NCBI GenBank assembly: GCA_025359085.1 | Contig: JANYHL010000057.1 | Span: 1-64,000, forward strand | DNA: 64,000 bases | From: Gammaproteobacteria bacterium | Lineage (GTDB): Bacteria; Pseudomonadota; Gammaproteobacteria; Burkholderiales; Burkholderiaceae_C | Direction of reading: 5' to 3' | Shown here: piece after piece, positions 9,782 through 19,338 of the stretch | Layout: each line of letters opens with the position of its first letter | How positions within the stretch are numbered: position 1 is the first letter of the stretch | The notes under the pieces: generated by a model | What the model was told of the DNA's origin: nothing | The model's database searches: none | What the model saw: only the letters and a program-made list of their open reading frames with translations | Program-made: the position numbers and the translations under genes

Positions 9782-10798
9782 TCACCCGACCGAACCAAGC
9801 TCGGGCGGCACCCCATCGGTCGCTTTCTTGTGCCCCTGCGCCAGTAGATAGTGCCACAAGGATTGCGCCGCACTCTTGGCCGCGCGCTCAGCGGAGGGGG
9901 CGGCCCTGTGCCCGCCCAGCTTGCTGCTTTCCTTGACCGAAGGCCGTTCCCGGTAGACCCGCACCTCCATGGTGATCTGCAGACCTTTCAGGTCCGGGGG
10001 CGCGGCACTCACCAGCCTTCGGGCGTACAAATCTTTCTTGACCGCACTGAAAGGCAAAAAGGCGATGCCATGGCCTTCCAGCGCCATCGCCTTCAGGCCT
10101 TCTGCCATGTCGGTCTCATAAACGCGGTCAAAATGAATGGCGGTACCGGACTGTTTGAGGATCAGCTCCACCATCTGCCCCAGGTAGGCGCCCGGCGCGT
10201 AGCCCAGGTAGGGCAAGGGGTGACCGGCGCGCCCCGGCAACTGAAACATCGGCGCGCCGTCTGCATCCGGTTTGACATAAGGCGCCACCACCTCTTCGCC
10301 CAGACTGACCATCTCATAGCGATCGGCATCGAGCTGAAAGGGCTGCGACGGATGATGATAGGCAATCAGCAGGTCGCAACTCCCCTCTACCAGCCGCATG
10401 ACGGCGTCATGCACATTGAGCGCAATCAGGCGGCTCTTGATCGGGCCGAATTGCTGCCGCAAGGCCGTCACCCAGGCCGGAAAAAACGTGAACGCCAGCG
10501 TGTGTGGCACGGCAAATTCGATCACATCCTGCCCCACCGAGGTATGCCCGCGCAGCATGGCGCGCGTGCTTTGCAAGGCCTGCAACACCTCCAGTGACTG
10601 GGCATAGAGCGTTTCACCGGCCGGGGTGAGACGCGTCGGGTAATTGCTACGGTCGACCAGATCGGTGCCAGCCCAGGTTTCAAGCGACTGTATGCGCCGC
10701 GAAAACGCCGGCTGCGTCACGTGGCGCAGCAGTGCGGAGCGACTGAAACTGCGGGTCTCAGCCAAACTGACAAAATCTTCCAGCCATTTGGTGTCCAT
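9782..10798 (-). CDS. LysR-family regulator, HypT/YjiE-like
   Basis: This 338-residue regulator has an N-terminal winged helix (MDTKWLEDFVSLAETRSFSRSALLRHVTQPAFSRRIQSLE). The phrase ETKWL-DF-L...QPAFSRRI...LE is shared with E. coli HypT (YjiE/QseD), the hypochlorite-responsive activator. The C-terminal effector domain fits the family, but the tail beyond about residue 290 is longer and low in similarity. Whether it senses hypochlorite cannot be seen from sequence. It ends right before pyrC on the same strand but is likely independent. Confidence 0.85.
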   Translation of the reverse strand: MDTKWLEDFVSLAETRSFSRSALLRHVTQPAFSRRIQSLETWAGTDLVDRSNYPTRLTPAGETLYAQSLEVLQALQSTRAMLRGHTSVGQDVIEFAVPHTLAFTFFPAWVTALRQQFGPIKSRLIALNVHDAVMRLVEGSCDLLIAYHHPSQPFQLDADRYEMVSLGEEVVAPYVKPDADGAPMFQLPGRAGHPLPYLGYAPGAYLGQMVELILKQSGTAIHFDRVYETDMAEGLKAMALEGHGIAFLPFSAVKKDLYARRLVSAAPPDLKGLQITMEVRVYRERPSVKESSKLGGHRAAPSAERAAKSAAQSLWHYLLAQGHKKATDGVPPELGSVG

Positions 10799-10887
10799 AG
10801 GCGTGAATTATGCGCGAATTGCAGGGGCTCAATCCCGCTGTGTCAGCCAGCGGCAATGAAGGCAGGTCGCCTCGTTGCGCCGCTAAT

Positions 10888-10953
10888 TTGCTATTATTTA
10901 AATAGCTGCTTGCGTAGGACAGCAAAGGGCTAGCGTCGAATTTAATAAAATTT
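10888..10953 (+). repeat. Dispersed GCTAT/GGGCTAGCG repeat, copy 2
   Basis: The plus strand reads TTTGCTATTATTTAAATAGCTGCTTGCG, a short spacer, then AAAGGGCTAGCG and a T/A-rich tail. It sits between the convergently facing HypT-like regulator promoter and the 3' end of the aldo/keto reductase gene. Member of the same family as the copies at 6.8, 28.8, 32.6, 42.6, 50.3, 51.8, 59.4 and 62.9 kb. Confidence 0.75.
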
Positions 10954-12007
10954 ATCCGTTAAGGGGCAAGCCGGCGTCCAGGCCGCAAAGGCGCGGGCGC
11001 GGGCCGAGCGGTAAGCGACCCGTGAGCGGATACGCGGGATCGGTATAGCCCGGCGTGGACGGGTGGCCTGGCCTGACCAGGCTATCCACCAGCGCTTCAT
11101 CTTCCTGGGTCACCGCATAGTCCAGCGCGGGCAGGTAGGCTTGCCACTGCGCCAGCGTACGAGGCCCCGCAATGACCGAGCTGACCACCGGGTTGGCCAG
11201 CACCCAGGCCGTGGCGAACTGGGCCAGGCTGATGCCTTGGGTCTCTGCATGCACTTTAAGCTGCTGCGCAATCAGCAATGACTCTTGCCGAAACTCGGTC
11301 TCTGCCATGCGCTTGTCGGCGCGGCCGGCGCGGCTGTCCGGCGCCGGGGTCTGGCCCGGTGGGTACTTGCCGGTGAGCACGCCGCGCGCCACCGGGCTGT
11401 AAGGCGTGACGCCAATGCCATAGTGGGCGCAAGCCGGCAGCACCTCGACTTCCGGCATGCGGTTGAGCAGGTTGTAATAGGGTTGGCACACCACCGGTCC
11501 GGGCATCCCGAGCTGACCGGCCAGACGCATCATCTCGGCCATGCGCCAGCCGCGAAAATTAGAGACGCCCCAGTAGCGGATCTGGCCCGCTCGCAGCATC
11601 GCGTCCAAGGCACGCAGGGGCTCTTCCAGGTTCATGCCGTTGAAGTCACGGTGCAGGTAAAGGATGTCCACGTAGTCCGTTTGCAGGCGAGCCAGCGAAG
11701 AGGCGACTTCGCGCAGCATCCAGCTGCATGAGTAATGACCTTCGTTCACCCGCTCTGACATGCTGTTGCCCAGCTTGGTGGCCACCACCCAGTCATGACG
11801 CCGACCCTTGAGCAGCGCGCCCACCAGGGTCTCCGACCCCCCCTTGCTGTACACGTCTGCCGTGTCGATGTAATTGACGCCGTGCTCGTGGGCAGCGGCC
11901 ACGATGGCCCCGGCCTCGACTTGATCGGTCTGGTCGCCAAACATCATGGTGCCCAGACACAGGGCGGAGACTTGCAGATTGCTTTTGCCGAGGTTGCGGT
12001 ATTGCAT
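10952..12007 (-). CDS. Aldo/keto reductase
   Basis: This 351-residue NADPH-dependent oxidoreductase starts MQYRNLGKSNLQVSALCLGTMMFGDQTD. The catalytic tetrad is visible as D and Y in DTADVYSKGG, K in VVATKLGNSM and H in LYLHRDF. The cofactor-binding end VVSSVIAGPRTLAQW is typical. Such enzymes reduce aldehydes and ketones in the cytoplasm. The physiological substrate is not evident. It ends in the dispersed repeat at 10.95 kb, and its stop codon lies within the last bases of that repeat. The next gene upstream, at 12041, is on the same strand. Confidence 0.9.
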   Translation of the reverse strand: MQYRNLGKSNLQVSALCLGTMMFGDQTDQVEAGAIVAAAHEHGVNYIDTADVYSKGGSETLVGALLKGRRHDWVVATKLGNSMSERVNEGHYSCSWMLREVASSLARLQTDYVDILYLHRDFNGMNLEEPLRALDAMLRAGQIRYWGVSNFRGWRMAEMMRLAGQLGMPGPVVCQPYYNLLNRMPEVEVLPACAHYGIGVTPYSPVARGVLTGKYPPGQTPAPDSRAGRADKRMAETEFRQESLLIAQQLKVHAETQGISLAQFATAWVLANPVVSSVIAGPRTLAQWQAYLPALDYAVTQEDEALVDSLVRPGHPSTPGYTDPAYPLTGRLPLGPRPRLCGLDAGLPLNG

Positions 12008-12040
12008 GGGGGCCTTTGGGATGGAAGGGGGAAAGTGAAA

Positions 12041-12646
12041 TCAGCGTCGAACCAAAGCGCCATAAGCCTGACGTGTCTCGGGCGACACGCACGCAAGCAA
12101 CTGCGCGTAAGGTGTTTGGTGGCGCATCAGCATCCGCGCCGAGGCCACTGTTTTGGAGCGGCAGAACCAGTGGCAGGTGTGCTGCATCAAGAACAGCTCC
12201 GCCGATACGGTGAAGGCTTTGTTCTTTTGCGTCAGATGGCGGCTGTTCTGGGCCACCTGTTCAATACCCCTGGCATGAATGCTCAGCGCCTGGCGCAGAT
12301 CAAACGTGCTGTCGGGCAGCAGCTTGTCAATCCAGGGAAGCGCCAAGGCCAGGCGACTGACCCGCGTTTGCGCCCCGTCAACGCCCGAAAACTCAATCAC
12401 GAAACGATTGAACTGCTCGCACAGCGTCACCTCCGCCGCGTCCAGCATGTGCCAGATCTGCGCCTGACGTTCGGGGTCGTCCTCGGACAGCGCGCGCAGG
12501 TAACCGTCGGTCAGGCTTTCCATCAGTTTTTCAATCTTGTATTTGCTCAGATAAGTTCCCAGCAAGACAATGCGACGGCCCTGCTCCCGCGATTTGACTC
12601 CATAGGCGCCAGCGGCAAGCAAAGCGAAAAGTACGAGTAGTTCCAT
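12041..12646 (-). CDS. Conserved hypothetical protein with N-terminal membrane anchor
   Basis: This 201-residue protein starts with one hydrophobic segment (MELLVLFALLAAGAYGV) and then a charged, mainly helical body with two cysteine/histidine clusters (LMQHTCHWFCRSKT; LLACVSPE). I do not recognise a family. It is on the same strand as the aldo/keto reductase, 33 bp upstream of that gene's start, so the two may be transcribed together. Codon use matches its neighbours, so I take it as a real resident gene. Confidence 0.7.
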   Translation of the reverse strand: MELLVLFALLAAGAYGVKSREQGRRIVLLGTYLSKYKIEKLMESLTDGYLRALSEDDPERQAQIWHMLDAAEVTLCEQFNRFVIEFSGVDGAQTRVSRLALALPWIDKLLPDSTFDLRQALSIHARGIEQVAQNSRHLTQKNKAFTVSAELFLMQHTCHWFCRSKTVASARMLMRHQTPYAQLLACVSPETRQAYGALVRR

Positions 12647-12725
12647 GGCGGGGTGCGGTGATGGTTGAAGGCGGCTTGAGTGTAGTGGCGCTCTGGAGCC
12701 ACCAGAAGTCTAAAATTTACCACTC

Positions 12726-13928
12726 ATGTTTGCCAACACCCTACACCCGTCTTTTCTTCAGAGCTGCAAACAGGCTTCCGGGCTGATCGTCTGGTTGATT
12801 GGCTTTTTTGCCTTTCTGAATGTCTACTCCATGCAGGCGGTGTTGCCCATGGTGATGAACGATTTTCAGGCTTCTCCCGTGCAAGCCGGCGTGACGGTGG
12901 GGGCGACCATCCTGGCGGTGGCGCTAGTTTCCCCCTTCATGGGGATGCTGTCCGACGCGTTCGGACGCAAAATCATTATTTGCGCCTCGATGTTCGTCCT
13001 GACGGTGCCGACGGCCCTGATCCCCCTGGCCGACAGCCTGAACGCGCTGATTGCCCTGCGTTTCCTTCAGGGGCTGGCGATTCCTGGCATCGTGGTGGTC
13101 CTGATTGCCTATATTTCCGAGGAATTCCATGCTGGCGGGGTCGCCCGTATGACCGCCACTTATGTCGGTGGCACGGTCATGGGTGGTTTTTGCGGCCGTT
13201 TTATCACGGGCCATGCGGGTCATTTGTTAGGCTGGCGAGGGGCGTTCCTCACTTTGGCGATCCTGAATTTTATTGGGGCTTTGCTGGTGGTGTGGCTGCT
13301 GCCGCCCTCCCGTTGCTTTGTTCCCAACCGCAATGTGAAAGCGGGGTTGAGCACACTGTGGCGCCACATGCATCACAAGCGACTGATGGCGGCTTGTGCC
13401 GTAGGTTTCTGCGTGCTGTTCTCGCTGGTGGGCACATTCACCTATGTCAACCTGCACTTGGCCTCTGCCCCCTTCTTTCTCTCTTCGGCTGGCCTGGCCA
13501 ATGTTTTCAGCGTCTATCTGGTCGGTGTCTTGGTGACCCCATTGGCCGGACCTTCTATTGTCCGGCTCGGTTTCCTGAAGTCGCTGCTGGCGGCCTTATC
13601 CCTGTCTGCCGCCGGCCTGCTCATGACGCTCTTGCCTTCCTTGACTGCAGTCATCATCGGTCTGACCGTGTGTTCCAGCGGCGTGTTCATTTGCCAGTCC
13701 GCCACCATCAGCGCGATTGCTCAAAACGTCAGCGAGGGACGCTCCTTGGCCACAGGCCTCTACTACATGAGCTATTACGCGGGCGGAGCGGCTGGCACCT
13801 TGGTGGCCGGGCTCGCCTACGAAGCCGGGGGTTGGCCCGGCGCGGTGTTCTCCATCGCACTCATGCAGGGGTTGGCTGGCGTCATCGCGGTTGTCGTTTG
13901 GCGCGCTCCAGCTGCAGGCAACACTTGA
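12726..13928 (+). CDS. MFS transporter, YnfM-like drug/metabolite exporter
   Basis: This 400-residue protein has about twelve hydrophobic segments and the MFS loop signature GMLSDAFGRKIII between helices 2 and 3. The N-terminal FLNVYSMQAVLPMVMNDFQASPVQAGVTVGATILAVALVSPFMG resembles the YnfM/Bcr-type exporters of the inner membrane. The substrate is unknown. It converges with the ABC permease gene at 14056, with 127 bp between them that hold no clear terminator hairpin. Confidence 0.88.
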   Translation: MFANTLHPSFLQSCKQASGLIVWLIGFFAFLNVYSMQAVLPMVMNDFQASPVQAGVTVGATILAVALVSPFMGMLSDAFGRKIIICASMFVLTVPTALIPLADSLNALIALRFLQGLAIPGIVVVLIAYISEEFHAGGVARMTATYVGGTVMGGFCGRFITGHAGHLLGWRGAFLTLAILNFIGALLVVWLLPPSRCFVPNRNVKAGLSTLWRHMHHKRLMAACAVGFCVLFSLVGTFTYVNLHLASAPFFLSSAGLANVFSVYLVGVLVTPLAGPSIVRLGFLKSLLAALSLSAAGLLMTLLPSLTAVIIGLTVCSSGVFICQSATISAIAQNVSEGRSLATGLYYMSYYAGGAAGTLVAGLAYEAGGWPGAVFSIALMQGLAGVIAVVVWRAPAAGNT

Positions 13929-14055
13929 ATTCACGCTTCTTCGTTGCCTCGCTCATTCGTTTCTTGACCATGCCTGATATCTCCAAACATCCGTTGAAGA
14001 TATAACGCATGAGGCGACAAAAGATTGTCATGAGTTATGGAAAGATCAACAGGAC

Positions 14056-14931
14056 TCAATGCAGTTCTTGCAATGGCGCGGGACGCCATTTCGCCAGTCG
14101 GTTCTCAACCAGCGTCATGGCGTATTCAGCAGCAAGGGCGACGACCATGATGATCACGATGGCGGCATACATGCCTGCCGCGTCAAACGAACCTTTGGCC
14201 ACATTGATGAGCAAACCGATGCCATAGCGGGCACCGACAAATTCACCCACGATGGCGCCCACAATGGCGAAACCAAAACTCACGTGCAGGGAGGCAAATA
14301 TCCAGCTCATGGCGGACGGAATCACCACCGAACGGGTGAGCTGCCAGCCCCTGGCACCCAGAATCTGAGCATTGGCAAGCAGATTGCGGTCAGCCTCCAC
14401 CACGCCCTGGAAGGCGTTGGAAAACACCACAAAGAACACCATGACAAAGGACAAGGCCACTTTGGAAGTCAAGCCCAAACCAAAGATCATGATGAAAATC
14501 GGTGCCAACACCACCCGCGGCACGGAGTTGATGACCTTGATGTAGATCGAGAACACATCGGCCAGCATCCGGTTGCGTCCCAAGGCAATGCCAGCCACGA
14601 TACCGGCGATGGAACCGGAAAAGAAACCAAGTAGGGATTCTTCCATGGTGACCCAGAGGTGGAACCACAATGGTCCTTCCGACGTGCCGTCCACGATCCA
14701 TTCAACCAGGCGCATGACGATGGCCGACGGGCTTGAGAAAAAGAAGGGATCCAATAGCTTGAACTTGACAGCCAATTCCCAGCCCCCCAAAAAGAAGACG
14801 AGGATAAAGTAACGCCAAAAATAGACAGCAAATTTGCGCTGGCGCGTCGCTTTGGCAGCCTTGGCTTCAATTTCTGCGTCAGAGGTGCCAGGCTGAAAAA
14901 TGGCGCCTGCGGTAATAGTTGCATTAGTCAT
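14056..14931 (-). CDS. ABC importer permease, SsuC/TauC type
   Basis: This 291-residue inner-membrane permease has about six hydrophobic segments and the EAA-loop region GARGWQLTRSVVIPSAMSWIFASLHVSFGFAIVGAIVGEFVGA. It belongs to the nitrate/sulfonate/taurine family of permeases. It is the last gene of a three-gene set (binding protein 16783, ATPase 15759, permease 14931) with 9- and 13-base gaps, so one transcript is expected. The substrate is not evident. Confidence 0.9.
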   Translation of the reverse strand: MTNATITAGAIFQPGTSDAEIEAKAAKATRQRKFAVYFWRYFILVFFLGGWELAVKFKLLDPFFFSSPSAIVMRLVEWIVDGTSEGPLWFHLWVTMEESLLGFFSGSIAGIVAGIALGRNRMLADVFSIYIKVINSVPRVVLAPIFIMIFGLGLTSKVALSFVMVFFVVFSNAFQGVVEADRNLLANAQILGARGWQLTRSVVIPSAMSWIFASLHVSFGFAIVGAIVGEFVGARYGIGLLINVAKGSFDAAGMYAAIVIIMVVALAAEYAMTLVENRLAKWRPAPLQELH

Positions 14932-14940
14932 GTTGACTCC

Positions 14941-15759
14941 TTAGGCCACCAAGGCTTCTTCACGGGCCACCCCACGCTGCACCTCGTCGCGCAGATCTTC
15001 CCAAATGGTGCGAGAAATGTCGATAAAGCGTTTGTCGTAGCGGATATCGCTCACGATGCGGGGACGAGGGAGATCGACGGGGTACACCGACTTGACCGTG
15101 GCGGGTCCCGCAGTGAGCACATAAACCTTGTCAGCCAGGGCGACGGCCTCTTCAAGGTCATGTGTGACAAAAACCACGGAGGCCTTGGCCTGCGACCACA
15201 GGCGCAGAAGCTCCTCATGCATCAAGGCGCGGGTCTGCACATCCAGCGCTGAAAATGGCTCATCCATCAACAAAATTTGCGGTTCATTGATGAAGGTCTG
15301 TGCCAACGAGACGCGTTTTCGCATACCGCCGGAGAGTTGATGGGGATACTTTGATTCGTGACCAGAAAGATTCACACGCGCCAGCCACTCACGCGCTTTG
15401 ACGTAGGCCTGTTCTTGGGGCATACCGCGAAACAGCGGTCCCGCAACCACATTGTCAATCACACTTCGCCATGGGAAAAGTGCATCCGTCTGGAAAGCAA
15501 AGCCGATGCGTGGATGGATGCCTGTGACCGGGGCGCCCATCACCCGAACCTCCCCTGCCGAGGGCTTGGCCAGACCAGTGACCAGGTTCAAGGTGGTGGA
15601 TTTTCCGCAACCGGTCGGGCCGACCACCGCGACAAACTCACCACGCGTAACGGACATGTTGAAGTCCCGCAAGGCGGTCATGGATTTTCCGTCCGGGGTA
15701 AGAAAACGGCGACTGACGTTGATTAACTCAATCGCCGGGCTATCGTTGTGATCGGTCAT
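14941..15759 (-). CDS. ABC importer ATPase, SsuB/TauB type
   Basis: This 272-residue ATP-binding subunit has Walker A GPTGCGKST (about 45), the Q loop in GFAFQTDALFPW, the signature LSGGMRKR, Walker B ILLMDEPFSALD and the switch histidine VTHD. It energises the permease encoded immediately downstream. The family serves sulfonates, nitrate and related small anions. In Comamonadaceae many copies carry aromatic or other organic acids, so the substrate stays open. Confidence 0.92.
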   Translation of the reverse strand: MTDHNDSPAIELINVSRRFLTPDGKSMTALRDFNMSVTRGEFVAVVGPTGCGKSTTLNLVTGLAKPSAGEVRVMGAPVTGIHPRIGFAFQTDALFPWRSVIDNVVAGPLFRGMPQEQAYVKAREWLARVNLSGHESKYPHQLSGGMRKRVSLAQTFINEPQILLMDEPFSALDVQTRALMHEELLRLWSQAKASVVFVTHDLEEAVALADKVYVLTAGPATVKSVYPVDLPRPRIVSDIRYDKRFIDISRTIWEDLRDEVQRGVAREEALVA

Positions 15760-15772
15760 TGCTTGCTCCAGC

Positions 15773-16783
15773 TTACTTCGCGTTCTTCACGAACTCCGTG
15801 GTGTAGGTCTTCGACAAATCTACGGTCTTGCCTTTGACATTCTTCGAGAACGCAGACAACACGGAGAGAACAGTTTCTGGACCTCCCGCGGGCATCACGC
15901 CATCGGCGGTGAACATCGCCTTGCCGTCAGCCAGGGCCTTGACGTAGCCTTCTTTATCACCCGCGTAGAAATCCTTGGGCATCTTGTCGGCAATCTCGGC
16001 TGCACTGTGCGTGCTGATGTACTTCAGCGTTTTCACGAAAGCATTCGCCAATTTTTGTACCGTCGGCTTGTTTTTCTCGACCCAATCGGTGGGCATGTAC
16101 AGCGACGCTGCAGGATAGGTACCGCCCAGCGCCTGTTTGGTCTTCTCCACAGTTCGCATATCCACCAGAATGCGGGCCTCGCCCGTCTTGAGCATGCGCG
16201 AGATGGTGGGCTCAGTGGTCATGCCGGCCTGAATCTTGTCCTGGGTCATTGCGGCGATAAAGGTCGTCCCCGCGCCCACCGGTATGGTCGAGAATTCGCC
16301 CAGCGGAACGCCCGCCTTGACCATCAGGTACTGCGAGAGAAAATTGGTGGAAGAGCCCAAGCCGGTGACGCCCAGGCTTTTGCCACGCAGGTCAGCCATG
16401 GATTTAATTTCAGGGTGTTTGGTGGACACCAGTTCAACTTCACCGGGGGCTTGGCTGAACTGCACCACGGATTCAACGTATTTGCCTTTGGTCTGCAAAT
16501 CAACACAGTGGTCGTAGAAGCCCACCACACCTTGCACCGCGCCTGCCAGCATTTCATTTTCGGCATCCACGCCAGAGCCTTCGTTCAGCAACTCAACGTC
16601 CAGCCCTTCAGCCTTGAAATATCCCAAGCCTTCCGCCAGTTTGGCCGGCAAATAAATGTGCTTTTCATAGCCGCCAACCATAATGATCACTTTGTCGGCG
16701 GCCACGGCAGCGCAGGACGCGAGAACAACAGTGGCAAGGGCCAAGGCCTTGAAGAGCCGGGTCGGGTTTGAATTGAGTTTCAT
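15773..16783 (-). CDS. ABC importer substrate-binding protein, NMT1/SsuA type
   Basis: This 336-residue protein begins with a signal peptide (MKLNSNPTRLFKALALATVVLASCAAVAADK) and then an NMT1/THI5-like periplasmic binding fold: KHIYLPAKLAEGLGYFKAEGLDVELLNEGSGVDAENEMLAGAVQ. It collects a small ligand in the periplasm for the permease and ATPase downstream. It is first in the operon and divergent from the response regulator, with 151 bp between starts. That arrangement suggests the two-component system controls this transporter. Confidence 0.92.
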   Translation of the reverse strand: MKLNSNPTRLFKALALATVVLASCAAVAADKVIIMVGGYEKHIYLPAKLAEGLGYFKAEGLDVELLNEGSGVDAENEMLAGAVQGVVGFYDHCVDLQTKGKYVESVVQFSQAPGEVELVSTKHPEIKSMADLRGKSLGVTGLGSSTNFLSQYLMVKAGVPLGEFSTIPVGAGTTFIAAMTQDKIQAGMTTEPTISRMLKTGEARILVDMRTVEKTKQALGGTYPAASLYMPTDWVEKNKPTVQKLANAFVKTLKYISTHSAAEIADKMPKDFYAGDKEGYVKALADGKAMFTADGVMPAGGPETVLSVLSAFSKNVKGKTVDLSKTYTTEFVKNAK

Positions 16784-16934
16784 GGGTGCTCCTGAGTTGA
16801 TGGGGTAGCGGACGATAGATGCGGCCTGCTTTCAGTCCGCTTTCAATTATCGAAACCTAGGGAAAGTACTGAGTCGTTTCTACAGGTCTATGATTTGCCA
16901 TCATTTTTTTGCCATCTCCCTGCAACTGCACACC

Positions 16935-17609
16935 ATGCGAATCCTGGTAGTCGAAGACAACACTGAATTGGCGCAATGGCTGGGGCGCACCTTGCGCAAA
17001 GAGCAATACACCGTAGACTGCATCGACAACGGCGCGGATGCTGACTTCGCCCTGAAGTCTGAAAACTACAACTTGGTCATCCTCGATCTCGCCTTACCCA
17101 GGCTGGATGGAAAAGAAGTGTTGCGACGCCTGCGGGCACGCCATGACCAGACGCCGGTGCTGATCCTGACCGCCAACAACACGATCCAGAGCCGGGTCAG
17201 TGAACTTGACCAGGGCGCAGACGACTACATGGCCAAGCCCTTTGAGATCGAAGAACTCGAAGCGCGTATCCGCATGCTCTTGCGGCGATCTTCAGGCCAC
17301 ACCACCCCCCTGATTGCCTGCGGCAATCTGAGCTACAACACCAACACGCGCGAATTCCAGATTTCCCAGCAGCCCATGGCGCTGACGCCCCGAGAGCGCG
17401 CGGTGCTGGAGATGCTGCTACGCAAATCGGGCACCAGCGTCACCAAACAAGCGTTGGCCCAAAGCCTGTTTTCCTTAAGCGAGGATGCGTCCACCGATGC
17501 CATCGAGATCTACGTACACCGCTTGCGCAAAAAACTGGAACACAGCTCCGCGCAGATCATGACATTGCGTGGATTGGGCTACCTGCTGCGCCAAGCGGAT
17601 AATGACTAG
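16935..17609 (+). CDS. OmpR-family response regulator, TctD-like
   Basis: This 224-residue regulator starts MRILVVEDNTELAQWLGRTLRKE. The phosphate-accepting aspartate is in LVILDLALPRLDGKE (about residue 51), with T/K switch residues in LILTANN and YMAKPFE. The C-terminal winged helix (LTPRERAVLEMLLRKSG...SDAIEIYVHRLRKKL) marks the OmpR/PhoB class. It resembles TctD, which governs tricarboxylate uptake. The start at 16935 was preferred over the track start at 16890. It overlaps the kinase start by 8 bases (ATGACTAG), so the two are translated together. Confidence 0.92.
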   Translation: MRILVVEDNTELAQWLGRTLRKEQYTVDCIDNGADADFALKSENYNLVILDLALPRLDGKEVLRRLRARHDQTPVLILTANNTIQSRVSELDQGADDYMAKPFEIEELEARIRMLLRRSSGHTTPLIACGNLSYNTNTREFQISQQPMALTPRERAVLEMLLRKSGTSVTKQALAQSLFSLSEDASTDAIEIYVHRLRKKLEHSSAQIMTLRGLGYLLRQADND

Positions 17610-18975
17610 CAGCCTTCGAAGGCAGTTGCTGGCCTGGGTTTTATTGCCCTTGATGTGCGCCGTCGCAGTGGATACCTGGCTCGCATACAAAAGTTCCGTG
17701 GCTACGGCGTCGGTCGTGCAGGACCGCTTGCTGCTGGGCTCGGCACGAATGATTGCAGAGCAGATCAGCTTTGAAGACGGTTCATTTCAGCACCAGATAC
17801 CGCCAGCCGCGCTGGATCTCTTCCAGTCAAAGGAGTCTGATCGAATTTTCTATCGCGTGACCACGGGTTCGGGCCAGCTTCTAGCCGGCTATACAGATTT
17901 GCCGGTGCCCAGGCTGACATTTTCAGCCGATTCATCCTACTTTTTTGGTGCCACCATGCGAGGTGAAGCCGTGAGAGTAGTTGCTTTCTTTCAGCCTGTC
18001 ATTGGCAATCCATCGGCCCTGCCGGTGGTCGTGGAAGTGGCGCAAACAACCCATGGTCACGCGCAACTGACGTCTAAACTGTGGCTGCATGCGGTGGGGC
18101 AGCAGTTGCTGATATTGGCCCTGGCCACCATCTTCATTCTGTATGGCCTGCATCGCGGCCTGCAACCCTTGACTCGTTTGCACCAGGATGTCCGCTCACG
18201 CAAAGAGGGTTCCTTACAGCTTCTGCAGACCGACCGAATTCCGACTGAATTAGCGCCCTTGGTGGATTCATTCAATGACTACATCCAGCGACTGGAGAGC
18301 TATACCAACCTTCGCAGCACCTTCATCCAGAATGCGGCACATCAACTGCGTACCCCACTTGCCGTATTGAACACCCAAATCAGCGATGCTCTGCGCGCTG
18401 AAAACAAGGAAAGCGGCGAAAGGTCGATGGTTGCGGCACGCAGGACGCTCCAGCAAACCGGGCGCCTGGTCAACCAGTTTTTGAGTCTGTCTTCTGCGGA
18501 AGCCTATGTCGCCACCAAGACGCGGATGTCAACTCAGGAGTGCTGCGACATCGTCCAGAGGGTTTTGGAAGATCTTGCCGTTCAGGCCCACAGCAAGAAT
18601 ATCGATTTGGGCTTTGAGCGCATCGGCGCCGACGCTGTCATAGCAACTGATCCGGCTGCATTGCGCGAAATCGCAGTCAACATCATCGACAACGCCATTC
18701 GGTACACGCAAGCTCACGGCGTGGTTACCGTGCGGGTGCAGTCAGCCGAGGGGAAAATTTCTCTGGCTGTTGAAGACAATGGACCGGGTGTACCTTTCGA
18801 GAGCCAGGAAAAAATATTTCAGCGCTTCTACCGCATGGGCGGTGCAGACTCAACGGGTAGTGGCCTCGGTCTTGCCATCGTCAAAGAGCTCGCGTCCCAA
18901 TGCGGGTGCACGGTACGTGTGGACACACCGCCCCATGGGCGCAGAGGTCTTTTAATAATGATTGATTTCTTCTGA
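17602..18975 (+). CDS. Sensor histidine kinase, TctE-like
   Basis: This protein of about 457 residues has a membrane segment near the N-terminus (LLAWVLLPLMCAVAVDTWLAY), a periplasmic region of about 140 residues, a second segment (LLILALATIFILYGL) and a cytoplasmic kinase. The phosphorylated histidine is in FIQNAAHQLRTPLAVL, and ATP-binding boxes are NIIDNAIRYT, VEDNGPGVP and GSGLGLAIVKELASQ. The layout matches TctE-type kinases of organic-acid transport. Both this pair and the flanking ABC and dctA genes suggest it senses a carboxylate, but that is inference. Confidence 0.92.
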   Translation: MTSSLRRQLLAWVLLPLMCAVAVDTWLAYKSSVATASVVQDRLLLGSARMIAEQISFEDGSFQHQIPPAALDLFQSKESDRIFYRVTTGSGQLLAGYTDLPVPRLTFSADSSYFFGATMRGEAVRVVAFFQPVIGNPSALPVVVEVAQTTHGHAQLTSKLWLHAVGQQLLILALATIFILYGLHRGLQPLTRLHQDVRSRKEGSLQLLQTDRIPTELAPLVDSFNDYIQRLESYTNLRSTFIQNAAHQLRTPLAVLNTQISDALRAENKESGERSMVAARRTLQQTGRLVNQFLSLSSAEAYVATKTRMSTQECCDIVQRVLEDLAVQAHSKNIDLGFERIGADAVIATDPAALREIAVNIIDNAIRYTQAHGVVTVRVQSAEGKISLAVEDNGPGVPFESQEKIFQRFYRMGGADSTGSGLGLAIVKELASQCGCTVRVDTPPHGRRGLLIMIDFF

Positions 18976-19338
18976 GAATGCCCCTCGCTGGGTTCCAGCA
19001 GCGCATCTGGGCTGATTGCCCAGGACGCAGAAAAACAGTGCTCGGTATCTCCACCCAAGCGGCTAACGCCTGCGTTTAGATGTTTCTTCCACGCCACGTT
19101 CCCTGCTGCGACCAAGACAACTTTCAGTGCCCGCAAGGGCAAGACTCCTGTGTCAGGTGCAATGCGCCTGACTATTTGAAACAAGGGTAAACCCTACTGT
19201 TGAACGCCACAGTTGGCGCTGAAGCGATGGGTACATATCATCGGCAGCGTTTCCGCGTTGGGTTCGCTGATTGGCTATGCCCCACGTGAATCGGAACGCC
19301 CAACCTTCTTTATCACCCCGTTCAAGGCCCTAGCCATC
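18976..19338. other. Gene-free stretch upstream of dctA
   Basis: I found no coding sequence, RNA or convincing terminator in these 363 bases. The small ORFs in the track do not look like genes. The promoter of dctA is probably here. I looked for the sigma-54 pattern common in front of dctA genes and saw no good match. Confidence 0.5.

Noticed and set aside
19200-19338. Sigma-54 promoter before dctA
   Set aside because: TTGGCGCTGAAGCGATGGG lacks the TTGC half, so the match is too weak.
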